Shown: positions 11,838 through 21,334, counted from the first letter of the stretch. The stretch: DNA of 64,000 nt from Symbiodinium sp. CCMP2592 (GCA_905221615.1 CAJNDT010003535.1:1-64000); one strand, 5' to 3'. Notes: a model not told the origin generated them from the letters alone. Made by a program: numbers and translations.

Positions 11838-11930
11838 TTTAGGGTTTAGGGTTTAGGATGGAAGGCTTAGGATTGAGGGTTTAGTATTTAGGGTTTAGGA
11901 AGTAGGGTTTGGGGTGTGGAGGGCCTGCGG
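11838..11930. repeat. Degenerate TTTAGGG tract
   Basis: Units of TTTAGGG, TTTAGTA and TTAGGAT occur in succession. Confidence 0.7.
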
Positions 11931-12022
11931 CTTAGGGGTGAGGGGTGGCTCTACAAGAATGGGAAGATCCTGATAAAGGGCTCAATGACGCCTTACTGCT
12001 GCCGCTTAAGGCGGTGTTGCAG

Positions 12023-12215
12023 AATGGGAGTTTCCGAAAATAGGGGGACCCCAATATAGTACCCCAACTAGTAGGATCCTTACTATGAAGGACCCCAAAA
12101 CAAGGTACCCCCATTTTTTGGAAACTCTAAACCCTAAACCCTTTATAGATCCCTTATAGCTCCCTTTAAGGCTGATAGGATCCTTACTATGAGGACCCCA
12201 AAACAAGGCACCCCT
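12023..12215. mobile_element. MITE family E with cassette and duplicated internal segment
   Basis: A complete E element (12023-12128) ends at GGAAACTC. It is followed by AAACCCTAAACCCTTTATAG and ATCCCTTATAGCTCCCTTTA, then a second copy of the E interior (TAGGATCCTTACTATGAGGA, ACAAGGCACCCC). This is the same arrangement as in other cassette-bearing MITEs. Confidence 0.7.
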
Positions 12216-12219
12216 TTCC

Positions 12220-12251
12220 AAATACCCTAAACCCTAAACCCTAAACCCTAA
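12220..12251. repeat. CCCTAAA array bordering the satellite domain
   Basis: Four or five CCCTAAA units lie immediately left of the conserved boundary motif. Confidence 0.85.
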
Positions 12252-12277
12252 ACCTCTTTATCATATAGTAATTTAAA
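12252..12277 (-). other. Satellite/telomere-array boundary motif, reverse copy
   Basis: The reverse complement reads GTTTAAATTACTATATGATA then AAGAGG. It matches the boundary sequences at 17150 (GTTTAAATATACATATGAAA) and 14880. It separates a telomere-like array from a minisatellite. Confidence 0.6.
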
Positions 12278-12900
12278 CCTTAATGAATTCGCGGGCAAGG
12301 CCCAAAATTTCCTACCAACCTTAATGGATTCGCGGGCAAGGCCCAAAATCCTACCAACCTTAATGGATTCGCGGGCAAGGCCCAAAATCCTACCAACCTT
12401 AATGGATTCGCGGGCAAGGCCCAAAATTTCCTACCAACCTTAATGGATTCGCGGGCAAGGCCCAAGATCCTACCAACCTTAATGGATTCGCGGGCAAGGC
12501 CCAAAATCCTACCAACCTTAATGGATTCGCGGGCAAGGCCCAAAATCCTACCAACCTTAATGGATTCGCGGGCAAGGCCCAAAAATCCTACCAACCTTAA
12601 TGGATTCGCGGGCAAGGCCCAAAATCCTACCAACCTTAATGGATTAGCGGGCAAGGCCCAAAATCCTACCAACCTTAATGGGTTCGCGGGCAAGGCCCAA
12701 AATCCTACCAACCTTAATGGATTCGCGGGCAAGGCCCAAAATCCTACCAACCTTAATGGATTCGCGGGCAAGGCCCAAAATCCTACCAACCTTAAGGATT
12801 TAATGGATTCGCGGGCCATTCGCGGGCAAGGCTACCAACCAGCAAGGATGGATTCGCGGGCAAGGCCCAAAATCCTACCAACCTTATTGGATTCGCGCAA
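12278..12900. repeat. 39-bp minisatellite, about 15 copies
   Basis: The unit is AACCTTAATGGATTCGCGGG followed by CAAGGCCCAAAATCCTACC. Some copies carry a 1-2 bp insertion. Because 39 is divisible by three, both strands stay open and encode 13-residue repeats. Uniform conservation across all frames argues for satellite DNA rather than a gene. Confidence 0.9.
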
Positions 12901-12902
12901 GG

Positions 12903-13250
12903 CTAGGGCTTAGGGTTTAGGGCTTAGGGTTTAGGGCCTAGGGTTTGGGCTTTAGGGTTTAGGGCCTAGGGTTTAGGGCCTGGGCTTTAGGGTTTAGGGC
13001 CTAGGGTTTGGGCTTTAGGGCTTAGGGCCTAGGGTTTGGGCTCTAGGGTTTAGGGCCTAGGGTTTGGGCTTTAGGGTTTAGGGCCTTGGTTTTGGGCTTT
13101 AGGGTTTAGGGCCTAGGGTTTGGGCTTTAGGGTTTAGGGCCTAGGGTTTGGGCTTTAAGGTTTAGGGCTTAGGGTTTGGCCTTTAGGGTTTAGGGCCTAG
13201 GGTTTGGGTTCTAGGGTTTAGGGCCTAGGGTTTGGGCTTTAGGGTTTAGG
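12903..13250 (+). repeat. Telomere-like higher-order array, 28-bp unit
   Basis: TTTAGGGCCTAGGG alternates with TTTGGGCTTTAGGG to give a unit of about 28 bp, repeated around 11 times. The reverse-complement array at 13643-14196 makes this one arm of a large inverted repeat. Confidence 0.85.
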
Positions 13251-13252
13251 GT

Positions 13253-13370
13253 TCAGCAGCTCTGGTCGAGCAGTATCTAGTCAAGTTCGCTAGTAAGAAC
13301 CTGGAAGAATACCCACCCACCCAAAGAATCCCAATACATAAGAGTTAGAAAAAAATTTTCGTTACCCTCA
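13253..13370 (+). repeat. Conserved module next to telomere-like array, copy 1
   Basis: It starts CAGCAGCTCTGGTCGAGCAG, contains TCTAGTCAAG and ACCCACCCACCCAAAGAATC, and ends in A/T-rich DNA. Copies are at 14965-15069 (reverse) and 15449-15575. Each abuts a telomere-like array on the CAGCAGCTC side. Confidence 0.75.
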
Positions 13371-13438
13371 GACGACATCAAACCTCAAACCCTACGCCTT
13401 GATTTCTAGCATATACTTATGTTTCTATTGCTGCAGTA

Positions 13439-13640
13439 CAGAAAGAAGCATGACACATTTCAGGCCGGAAATGTGTCATTTTTTCCGCCTTGCAGAGTGT
13501 CATCGTTTCCGCCTTACAGAAAGAAACATGACACATTTCAAGCCGGAAATGTGTCATCTTTTCCGCCTTACAGAAAAAAGCATGACACATTTCAGGCCGG
13601 ATATGTGTCATCTTTTCTGCCTTACAGAAAGAAGCATGAC
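13439..13640. repeat. 54-bp minisatellite with internal palindrome
   Basis: About 3.5 copies of a unit contain CATGACACATTTCAGGCCGG and AAATGTGTCATCTTTTCCGC. The ATGACACATTT and AAATGTGTCAT arms can form a hairpin in each unit. Confidence 0.85.
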
Positions 13641-13642
13641 AC

Positions 13643-14196
13643 ACTAAAGCCCAAACCCTAGGCCCTAAACCCTAAAGCCCAAACCCTAGGCCTTAAACTT
13701 AAAGCCCAAACCCTAGGTCCTAAACCCTAAAGCCCAAACAAACCCTAGGCCTTAAACCCTAAAAGCCAAATCCTAGGCCCTAAACCCTAAAGCCCAAGCG
13801 CTAAACCCTAACCCTAAAGCCCTAGGCCCTAAAGCCTAAAGCCCAAAACCCTAGGCCCTAAACTCTAAAGCCCAAACCCTAGGCCCTAAACCCTAAAGCC
13901 CAAACCCTAGGCCTAGGCCCTAAACCCTAAAGCCCAAACCCTAGGCCTAGGCCCTAAACCCTAAAGGCCAAACCCTAGGCCCTAAACCCTAAAGCCCAAA
14001 CCCTAGGCCCTAAACCCTAAAGCCCAAACCCTAGGCCCTAAACCCTAAAGCCCAAGCGCTAAACCCTAAACCTCAAAGTCCTAGGCCCTAAACCCTATAG
14101 CCCAAACCCTAGGCCCTAAACCCTAAAGGCCAAACCCTAGGCCCTAAACCCTAAAGCCCAAACCCTAGGCCCTAAACCCTAAAGCCCAAACCCTGG
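13643..14196 (-). repeat. Telomere-like higher-order array, inverted
   Basis: CCCTAAAGCCCAAACCCTAG is repeated about 20 times. It is the reverse complement of the array at 12903-13250, so the two flank the module and 54-bp satellite head to head. Confidence 0.85.
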
Positions 14197-14879
14197 GGTC
14201 CTGACGAAAACCTGGTGCAACACTGGTGGGACCAGTCTTGCACCAGGTTTCCGTTGACGGAAACCTGGCTCAACACTGGGGGGTCCTGACGGAAACCTGG
14301 TGCAACACTGGTGGGACCAGTGTTGCACCAGGTTTCCGTTGACGGAAACCTGGCTCAACACTGGTGGCTCCTGACGGAAACCTGGTGCAACACTGGGGGT
14401 CCTGACGGAAACCTGGTGCAACACTGGTGGGACCAGTGTTGCACCAGGTTTCCGTTGACGGAAACCTGGTGCAACACTGGGGGTCCTGACGGAAACCTGG
14501 CTCAACACTGGGGGGTCCTGACGGAAACCTGGTGCAACACTGGTGGGACCAGTGTTGCACCAGGTTTCCGTTGACGGAAACCTGGCTCAACACTGGTGGC
14601 TCCTGACGGAAACCTGGTGCAACACTGGTGGGACCAGTGTTGCACCAGGTTTCCGTTGACGGAAACCTGGTGCAACACTGGGGGTCCTGACGGAAACCTG
14701 GTGCAACACTGGTGGGACCAGTGTTGCACCAGGTTTCCGTTGACGGAAACCTGGTGCAACACTGGGGGGTCCTGACGGAAACCTGGTGCAACACTGGTGG
14801 GACCAGTGTTGAGCCAGGTTTCCGTCAACGGAAACCTGGTGCAACACTGGGGGGTCCGTGACGGAAAAATGGCTCAACA
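14197..14879. repeat. Hairpin-forming satellite array
   Basis: GACGGAAACCTGGTGCAACA is followed by CTGGTGGGACCAGTG and the inverse arm TTGCACCAGGTTTCCGTT. Variants have GGCTCAACACTGG. Seven or so inverted pairs occur, each able to form a stem of about 20 bp. Frames are open on both strands, and I read no protein there. Confidence 0.9.
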
Positions 14880-14906
14880 TTTAGATACTCATTTGAAAGA
14901 GAGGGT
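14880..14906 (+). other. Satellite/telomere-array boundary motif, copy 2
   Basis: TTAGATACTCATTTGAAAGA followed by GAGGGTTTAGGG resembles the 17150 boundary (ATACATATGAAAGAGAGG). It marks the transition from satellite to TTTAGGG DNA. Confidence 0.6.
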
Positions 14907-14964
14907 TTAGGGCCTAGTTTGACAAGCTAAGTTGTAGGTAGAACTCTCTGAATGATGATGAAAG

Positions 14965-15069
14965 AACTTTATATTGCTTAATGTTATGGGATTCTAAGGG
15001 TGGGTGGGTGTTCTTTCTAGACCGCAGACTCTACTTTACTGTAAAACTGCTCGATCCGGAGCTGCTGAA
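14965..15069 (-). repeat. Conserved module next to telomere-like array, copy 2 (reverse)
   Basis: ATTCTAAGGGTGGGTGGGTG and AAAACTGCTCGATCCGGAGC then TGCTGAACCC are the reverse complement of the 13253 module. It abuts the CCCTAAA array at 15070. Confidence 0.75.
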
Positions 15070-15160
15070 CCCTAAACCCTAAACCCTAAACCCTAAAAAC
15101 CTAAACCCTAAACCCTAAAAACCTAAACCCTAAACCCTAAAAACCTAAACCCTAAACCGT
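15070..15160 (-). repeat. CCCTAAA array with AAAACCTAAA interruptions
   Basis: CCCTAAACCCTAAAAACCTA is repeated. Its orientation is opposite to the array starting at 15242. Confidence 0.9.
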
Positions 15161-15241
15161 GAAGCAAAAAGTTGATGGAGGGCTCTTTTGGCTCGACTTC
15201 GGGGCTCCGGGGCCAGGCCTTCGGTGTTTAGGGCTGGGGTT

Positions 15242-15448
15242 TGATACGGTTTAGGGTTTAGGGTTTAGGTTTTTAGGGTTTAGGGTTTAGGTTTTTAGGT
15301 TTTTAGGGTTTAGGTTTTTAGGGTTTAGGGTTTAGGTTTTTAGGGTTTAGGTTTTTAGGGTTTAGGGTTTAGGCTTTTAGGGTTTAGGGTTTAGGTTTTT
15401 AGGGTTTAGGGTTTAGGTTTTTAGGGTTTAGGGTTTAGGGTTTAGGGT
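15242..15448 (+). repeat. TTTAGGG array with TTTTTAGG variants
   Basis: TTTAGGGTTTAGGTTTTTAG is repeated for about 200 bp and leads directly into the conserved module at 15449. The same variant pattern is seen at 17178-17413. Confidence 0.9.
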
Positions 15449-15575
15449 TCAGCAGCTCTGGGTCGAGCAGTTTCTAGTCAAGCTTACATTTCTGGACTTA
15501 GACAAAAACCCACCCGCCCAAAGAATCCCCTAACATTAAGAAAATACAGAGTATTTTTTTTTCACAGCTTGTACT
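15449..15575 (+). repeat. Conserved module next to telomere-like array, copy 3
   Basis: CAGCAGCTCTGGGTCGAGCA, TTTCTAGTCAAG and CCCACCCGCCCAAAGAATCC then TAACATTAAG align with the 13253 copy and the reverse copy at 14965. Confidence 0.75.
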
Positions 15576-15734
15576 CCTCATCACCGTTGGTCAGCACTTC
15601 ACTAGTAGCGTTAACTTTGCTCGCCGATCACCGAAGCATGGTTGAACTGAAAAACTTGCCCAGTTCGGCGGTGCTCGTCGATCACCGAAACATGGTCGAA
15701 TCGAAAACTTGCCGAAGTTGCCGGAAGTAAAAGG

Positions 15735-16350
15735 AATTGTTGGTTAAACCCTAAATATCTCATGGTGTTAACACCGTTGCTTGCTTGTTGTAAGCTTTTT
15801 TAAGTTGCTGCTGTCGGTAAACCTTAAAATTGCTATGGTGTCAACACCGTTGCTTGCTTGTTTCAAGTAAATCAATTCCAAAAATCTTTTACGGTGGCTT
15901 CTGCTATGTGAACGAGGACACATAAATTGAAGGAAAGAAACCCATGATTGCTGTCGTCGGACGGCAAGGTCACTGGCTAGTGGTTGAACGGTCATCGCAA
16001 AGAAACTTGTGAGGAGATTCAAGGCATGACATGCAACAGCTCTGCTTGCTGTCGTAAAGCGATGGCGTGACCGCAGCTTCAACTGTTGTGGGTAGTGCTT
16101 GTATAAAGCAAGTAAAACATTGAAGCGATGCTGTTGCTAAACCTTAAAATTCCTATGGTGTCAACACCGTTGCTTGGTTGTTTCAAGTACAGCAGGTAAA
16201 GGATTGAAATTGTTGCTGTCGTTAAACCCTAAATTTCCTATGGTGTCAACACCGTTGCTTGCTTGTTGTAAGCAAGACAATCAGAAGACTAAAGTTGCTG
16301 CTGTCGCTAAACCCTAAATTTGCTATGGTGTCAACACCGTTGCTTACTTG
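15735..16350 (+). repeat. Five dispersed copies of a TATGGTGTCAACACC repeat
   Basis: TATGGTGTCAACACCGTTGC then TTGCTTGTT occurs near 15761, 15833, 16155, 16238 and 16323. It is preceded by GCTGTCGCTAAACCCTAAAT or variants. GGTGTCAACACC is itself nearly palindromic. The DNA between copies is diverged repeat. Confidence 0.8.
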
Positions 16351-16355
16351 TCAGA

Positions 16356-17150
16356 AACCCCACCTACAGGGTTGGTCGAAAAGACCAAAATCGCCTACAG
16401 GGTTGGTCGAAAATCCCCGACAGGGTTCGTCGAAAAGGCCAAAATCCCCTACAGGGTTGGTCGAAAAGGCCAAAATCGCTTACAGGGTTGGTCGAAAAGG
16501 CCAAAATCCTCGACAGGGTTGGTCGGAAAAGGCCAAAATCCCCTACAGGGTTGGTCGAAAAGGCCAAAATCCCCTACAGGGTTGGTCGAAAAGGCCAAAA
16601 TCGCCTACAGGGTTGGTCGAAAAGGCCAAAATCCTCGACAGGGTTGGTCGGAAAAGGCCAAAATCCCCTACAGGGTTGGTCGGAAAAGGCCAAAATCCCC
16701 TACAGGGTTGGTCGAAAAGGCCAAAATCGCCTACAGGGTTGGTCGAAAAGGCCAAAATCGGCTACAGGGTTGGTCGGAAAAGGCCAAAATCCCCTACAGG
16801 GTTGGTCAGAAAAGGCCAAAATCCCCTACAGGGTTGGTCGAAAAGGCCAAAATCGGCTACAGGGTTGGTCGAAAAGGCCAAAATCGGCTACAGGGTTGGT
16901 CGGAAAAGGCCAAAATCCCCTACAGGGTTGGTCAGAAAAGGCCAAAATCCCCTACAGGGTTGGTCGAAAAGGCCAAAATCGGCTACAGGGTTGGTCGGAG
17001 AAGGCCAAAATCGGCTACAGGGTTGGTCAGAAAAGGCCAAAATCCCCGACAGGGTTGGTCGGAAAAGGCCAAAATCCCCGACAGGGTTGCTCGAAAAGGC
17101 CAAAATCGGCTACAGGGTTGGTCCCGAAAAGGCCAAAATCCCTTACAGGG
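16356..17150 (+). repeat. 31-bp minisatellite, about 25 copies, with higher-order structure
   Basis: The unit is ACAGGGTTGGTCGAAAAGGC followed by CAAAATCCCCT. Variants are GGAAAAGG or AGAAAAGG, and CGCCT, CGGCT or CTCGA. Since 31 is not a multiple of three, the same peptide cycles through all three forward frames. I read no gene from this. Confidence 0.9.
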
Positions 17151-17177
17151 TTTAAATATACATATGAAAGAGAGGAT
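17150..17177 (+). other. Satellite/telomere-array boundary motif, copy 3
   Basis: GTTTAAATATACATATGAAA followed by GAGAGGATTTAGG separates the 31-bp satellite from a TTTAGGG array. It is related to 14880 and to the reverse copy at 12252. Confidence 0.6.
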
Positions 17178-17413
17178 TTAGGTTTTTAGGGTTTAAGGTT
17201 TAGGTTTTTAGGGTTTAGGGTTTAGGTTTTTAGGGTTTAGGGTTTAGGGTTTAGGGTTTAGGTTTTTAGGGTTTAGGGTTTAGGTTTTTAGGGTTTAGGG
17301 TTTAGGGTTTAGGTTTTTAGGGTTTAGGGTTTAGGGTTTAGGGTTTAGGTTTTTAGGGTTTAGGGTTTAGGGTTTAGGGTTTAGGTTTTTAGGGTTTAGG
17401 GTTTAGGGTTTAC
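17178..17413 (+). repeat. TTTAGGG array with TTTTTAGG variants
   Basis: About 32 units, including regular AGGTTTTTAGGG variants as in the 15242 array. Confidence 0.9.
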
Positions 17414-18050
17414 GGTCTGCATGACCCCAAGGACCCTAAATTATTGTAGGTATGGTCTATTCCTTCTTATGGGTAGTGCAGGATTTTGTCCACCACCAGT
17501 ACCATAAACGGTTTCGAGAGCGTCGCGTGGGACGGTCGCTTCATCTCGACATCCATGCGCAAGCTTTAGGACGGGGGGGGGGGTGCTGCTTAGGGCCTTT
17601 ACTGCTTAGGGTTTGGGGTTTAGGGGTGATGTTAACTTACCAGAAAGGCTCTTGTGTAACGAGCTTGATTAAGCTACCATTTCCAAGGAAAGCCCATTAT
17701 TCTTTGCAACAAAAGCCATTGTTGGAGTGCGGGGCGTGAGATGAGGTTCTAGGGTTTGCGGTTTCGGGTTTATAGATTCGGGAGTGAGTCTTTCAACCCT
17801 CTGAACCGCGCCTGCCGCCCGTGTCCTTGAAGTCCTTCCCGCCCCACCACTCGATGCTGACGAAGCCGATGCCCTCTGGGGGACGGCTGGGTTTGCTTTT
17901 CTCTGGGAGTGCAGGGTGTGATATAGGGACCTCAATCATTCGCATATGGGTATATCATACTCAGATCATGGACTACGAGGGGACACTCGTCCAGCCCCGA
18001 TGTTGAGGAGGATGGCCCAGCGTCGGATTTAAGGCTCTTAGGTGTGGGGG
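17414..18050. other. No supported gene
   Basis: A poly-G run is at 17573-17583, with degenerate telomere motifs nearby. The short ATG frame at 17452 is not supported by splice signals or a family. A weak D-like fragment (ATAGGGACCTCAATCATT) lies near 17920. Confidence 0.35.
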
Positions 18051-18051
18051 T

Positions 18052-18250
18052 CGAGGTTTAGGGTGTAGGGTTGGGGTTAGGGTTTAGGGTCTAGGGCTTA
18101 AGGCTTAAGCCAACACCCTAAACCCTGAACTCCAAACTCTGAACCCTAAACCCCAAACTCTGAATCCTAAACCCCAAACCCTAAACCCCAAACTCTGAGT
18201 CCTAAACCCTGAACATCCTAAACCCTGAACCCTCAAACCCAAACCCTGAA
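18052..18250. repeat. Opposed telomere-like tracts
   Basis: TTTAGGG variants to about 18100 are followed by CCCTAAA, CCCTGAA and CCCCAAA variants to 18250, so the orientation switches. Confidence 0.75.
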
Positions 18251-18347
18251 GAGTAAAAGCATAAACCCGTCCGCCTGCAGCTGGAGAGCCAGAGCCTGCT
18301 CACGGGGGCAAGCGGCAGAGACACCAAAATAGAGCTCTACCATGGAA

Positions 18348-18450
18348 GCTTAGGGCTTTAGGGTTTCGGGTTTAGGGTTTAGGGCTTTAGGGCTTTAGGG
18401 TTATGCTTTAGGGCTTAGGGCTTTAGGGTCTCTAGGGTTTGGGGTTTAGG
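18348..18450 (+). repeat. TTTAGGG / CTTTAGGG array
   Basis: Roughly 13 degenerate units with frequent GGGCTTTAGGG. Confidence 0.8.
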
Positions 18451-18879
18451 GTTGGGTACTACCAAAACAACCCGACATGATTTAGGGCTTGCGGTTAAAG
18501 GCTTAGGCTACAGGACCTGGGGCAAAGGGTTTAAGGCTTCATGCATTAATGTTTTCGGGTCAGTGACGTTGAATGCTTCAGCTTGCTTAGAGGATCGAGA
18601 GATAGTGGGTCGGGTTGTAAACCAGGTAGCTTTAGTTATTTCTACTCATAACCCTATTCAGCTAAGGTAGCTATCGCCCGTCTTACTAAGCCCCCTGAAC
18701 CTTTAAGAGGGGTTTAAGTGTTCAGGGCATAGGGTGTGATTGTAGCAGAGATGATCAGGGACTCCGAATTTATAGATTCCTCCCTGCAACGACTCCTAAA
18801 CAACGTGCCCACTACTTGGGCCTTGACTGCTAGAATAGGGCCTTGCGGTATATCGCCGACGTAGTATCCTCCGATGGTC

Positions 18880-19335
18880 AGGCCTAAACTCCAAAACCCC
18901 TAACCGAACCCTAAATCCTTAAATTCCAACACCAAACCTCTAAACCCCCAAACCCTACATCCCCAAACCCTCAAGCCTTCAACCCTAACATCAAGATCCC
19001 TAGAGCCTGCAAACCCCTAAACCCCTTTACCCCGAAACCCCAAAGCCTCTACACCCCTAAACCCCCCCCAAACCGCCAAAGCCCTGAACCCCAATCCGCC
19101 AAATCCTAAACCCTAAACCCCTGAACCATAAACCCTACCTAAACTCCTATACCCTAAACCCTAAACCCCTAAACCTCTAAACCCTACACCCTAAACCCCA
19201 AACCCTAAACCCTACCCAAACTCACGCCCTAAACTTTAAAACCCTAAACCCTACAGTCTAAACCCTAAACTCCTACACCCTGAACCCTAAACCTCTAAAC
19301 CCTACACCCCTAAACCTCTAAACCCCTAAACCCTA
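18880..19335 (-). repeat. Long degenerate CCCTAAA tract
   Basis: About 450 bp consists mostly of ACCCTAAACC with C-run length variation. Frames encoding TLNPKP-like peptides here come from the repeat. Confidence 0.75.
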
Positions 19336-19446
19336 CTACCCTAAACACGGCTTCGGGGGTCCCCAAGCGGCCTGGGCCACTAGAGAGCTGAAGCGTCGGC
19401 CGCCCGGCAGCACACCCTCCCAGACCTCGGGGGCTCGAGGGACGCC

Positions 19447-19690
19447 CAGGGTTTAGGGCTTAGGGGGTTTTAGGGTTTAGGGGGTTTGGGGTTTAGGGTT
19501 CAAGATGGTTTAGGGTTTAGGGTTTAGGGCTTAGGGTTTAAGGTTCGAGGAGGGTTTAGGGCTTAGGGGGTTTAGGGCTTTGGGGGGTTTTAGGGCTTGG
19601 GGGGTTTTAGGGTTTTAGGAGGGTTTAGGGCTTAGGGGGTTTAGGGTTTCAGGAGGGTTTAGCGTTCAGGATGGTTTAGGGCTTAAGGGC
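19447..19690 (+). repeat. TTTAGGG array with AGGAGGG / GGGGG variants
   Basis: Units such as AGGAGGGTTTAGGGCTTAGG are repeated about ten times. Confidence 0.8.
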
Positions 19691-19931
19691 TGAAGCTTTA
19701 GGGCGCGAGCTTTGGGGCACAGGGTCCATGGGTTTAGCGTTCGGGGCTTCGGGTTTCGGGCCTGACACCCCGAAGTTCCTTTCAGTTAAATTCCTGAGCA
19801 GTCAGAATTGGGGCCTGTGGAATTTCGCGCTGAGAAGAACCACAAGGAATAGTTTAGTACGCATCTATATATAATCCCTTAACCCTAAACCCTAAACCCA
19901 AACCGCTACATATATATATATATATACATAT

Positions 19932-19972
19932 TAAGGGGCCTGATCACAAGAATAAGGCTCTGGGCCTGTACG
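19932..19972. mobile_element. Possible MITE family D fragment
   Basis: AAGGGGCCTGATCACAAGAA and TAAGGCTCTGGGCC resemble the first 35 bp of family D. There is no matching right end. Confidence 0.3.
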
Positions 19973-19976
19973 CTGT

Positions 19977-20468
19977 GTGCAGAAGGAATGCCAAACTCTT
20001 CCAGTGCTTCCTCATTGCTGGGCGTCCTTGAAAGGCAAAAGACACGGAATGTCTCCAATGCTGAATCTGCGAATATCTGCGAACAGCAACTGCAAGGGAC
20101 CTGGAGATCTGCCCCTTTGCCTGTCCACAGAGGGCTCCACACTTCGGATGCAATACCAGGTTCCTTCCAGAGCGATGATCCTCGCTCTAGAGGCAAGTTG
20201 TTCTGATCTTTCTACACTCCTCTTCATCTCCCTCTTCAATCAACTTCTTCAATAGGTGGGATATGCAAGTATTCCCTGTCCGCGACACGTAGAGAAGGCC
20301 TCTAGGAGGCACCGACAAGGCGCAGCAGACGCGCTGGAAGAGAATTTCGTGATTTCGCTCTCGAGGTCGAGGAAGCTGGCCGACTTGGTACTCCGGATAA
20401 TCAACCGTCCCGAAGATTCCTTCAAAAACATCCTTCTACCCTCCCCGCCCTGGAGCAACCTGTCTTAA
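19977..20468 (+). CDS. Coding-like island, possible two-exon gene fragment; strand uncertain
   Basis: This 0.5-kb non-repetitive stretch is bounded by repeats. On + a pyrimidine-rich run ending CTTCAATAG at 20255 looks like a 3' splice site. AGGCAAGTTG at 20191 could be a GC-type donor. Splicing 20192 to 20256 keeps one frame open (phase 0) to a stop at 20466-20468, with the downstream part containing ADALEENFVISLSRSRKL. The minus strand is also open in two blocks with credible composition, so orientation is not settled. No family is recognised. Confidence 0.25.
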
Positions 20469-20754
20469 GGATACTGTAAGGCACCCAAGAGACTCCCTAA
20501 CCTTAGATCTAAAGCATCGGCGCCCAAGCCCGCATCCACAAAGTAAGTCCGGCAACAGTGTCAAAGGTTCAGGGTGTAGGGTTTGGGGTTTACGAGAGTT
20601 TAGGGTTTAGGGTTTAGGAGGAAAGTCTAGGGTTCAGGAGGATTTTAGGGTTTAGGGTTTAGGAGAGTTAATGCTTAGGGTTTAGGCACGGTTTTAGGTT
20701 CCAGCAGTCCCCAAATGCCCAAAGCCCAAAACTCATCACTGAAACCTAAACCCT

Positions 20755-20874
20755 TCTTGGAGGGTCGGGGGTAGTAAGTAGACTTATAAGTACCCTAAAA
20801 GGGACCCTAATTGGGGTTATGGTACTTATAAGTCCCGAGAATAACCAGTTACTAAGTGCCCCGACCCTCCAAGC
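20755..20874. mobile_element. MITE family A, internally deleted left end
   Basis: CTTGGAGGGTCGGGGG is followed directly by TAGTAAGTAGACTTATAAGT. The right end CCCCGACCCTCCAAG is present. The terminal TA dinucleotides are lost. Confidence 0.75.
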
Positions 20875-21334
20875 TCAGCCCCAAACCCCGACAGTGCGCA
20901 CCCTGAGTCGTAAAGAACCAAAAGCCCTACGGCCCTACGTGCCTGAGCCCGAACCCTCAAAACCCTCGAGGGCTAACCCTTATAAAACCCGAAACCCTAA
21001 ACCCTGAAACCTAAAGCCCTCCAAAACCTACGCCCCTTAGCAGGCCACGCAGACGTTCTGGCCAAGATTGGCCTCATCGATGCAGTTCCTGTCATCTCTG
21101 AGTGTCGCTGTTGGTTCAGAGCTTGGGATTTGGGCTGAATTTAGCCCAAACCCTAAACCTGAAACCTTTACCCCTAAACCTTAAACCCTAAACCCTAAAC
21201 CTTAAACCTTGAACCCTAAACCCTGCTTAGAAGTCTCAATAACTAGAATAGTGAATAGGGTTCCTGAAGGGCTCCTTCCCCAAGATGCCTTTTTCAAGGC
21301 GGCGAGCTAGAGAAGGTTGAGAAGCCCCCTAACC

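Noticed and set aside
12280-12913. Long frames on both strands encoding 13-residue repeats
   Set aside because: The 39-bp period keeps frames open automatically. DNA conservation is uniform across codon positions and both strands are equally open, so this is satellite DNA.
13399-14200. Possible CRISPR-like array (repeats with palindromes)
   Set aside because: The repeats are contiguous with no unique spacers, the context is eukaryotic, and no cas genes are present.
14179-14880. Frames of up to 174 residues on both strands in the hairpin satellite
   Set aside because: All derive from inverted tandem units, and none has unique sequence.
16259-17189. Three overlapping forward frames of 277-298 residues
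   Set aside because: They are the same 31-bp tandem unit read in three registers. No start context or non-repeat domain is present.
17452-17739. ATG frame of 95 codons
   Set aside because: Its second half crosses a poly-G run and telomere-like DNA, and no splice site or family supports the first half.
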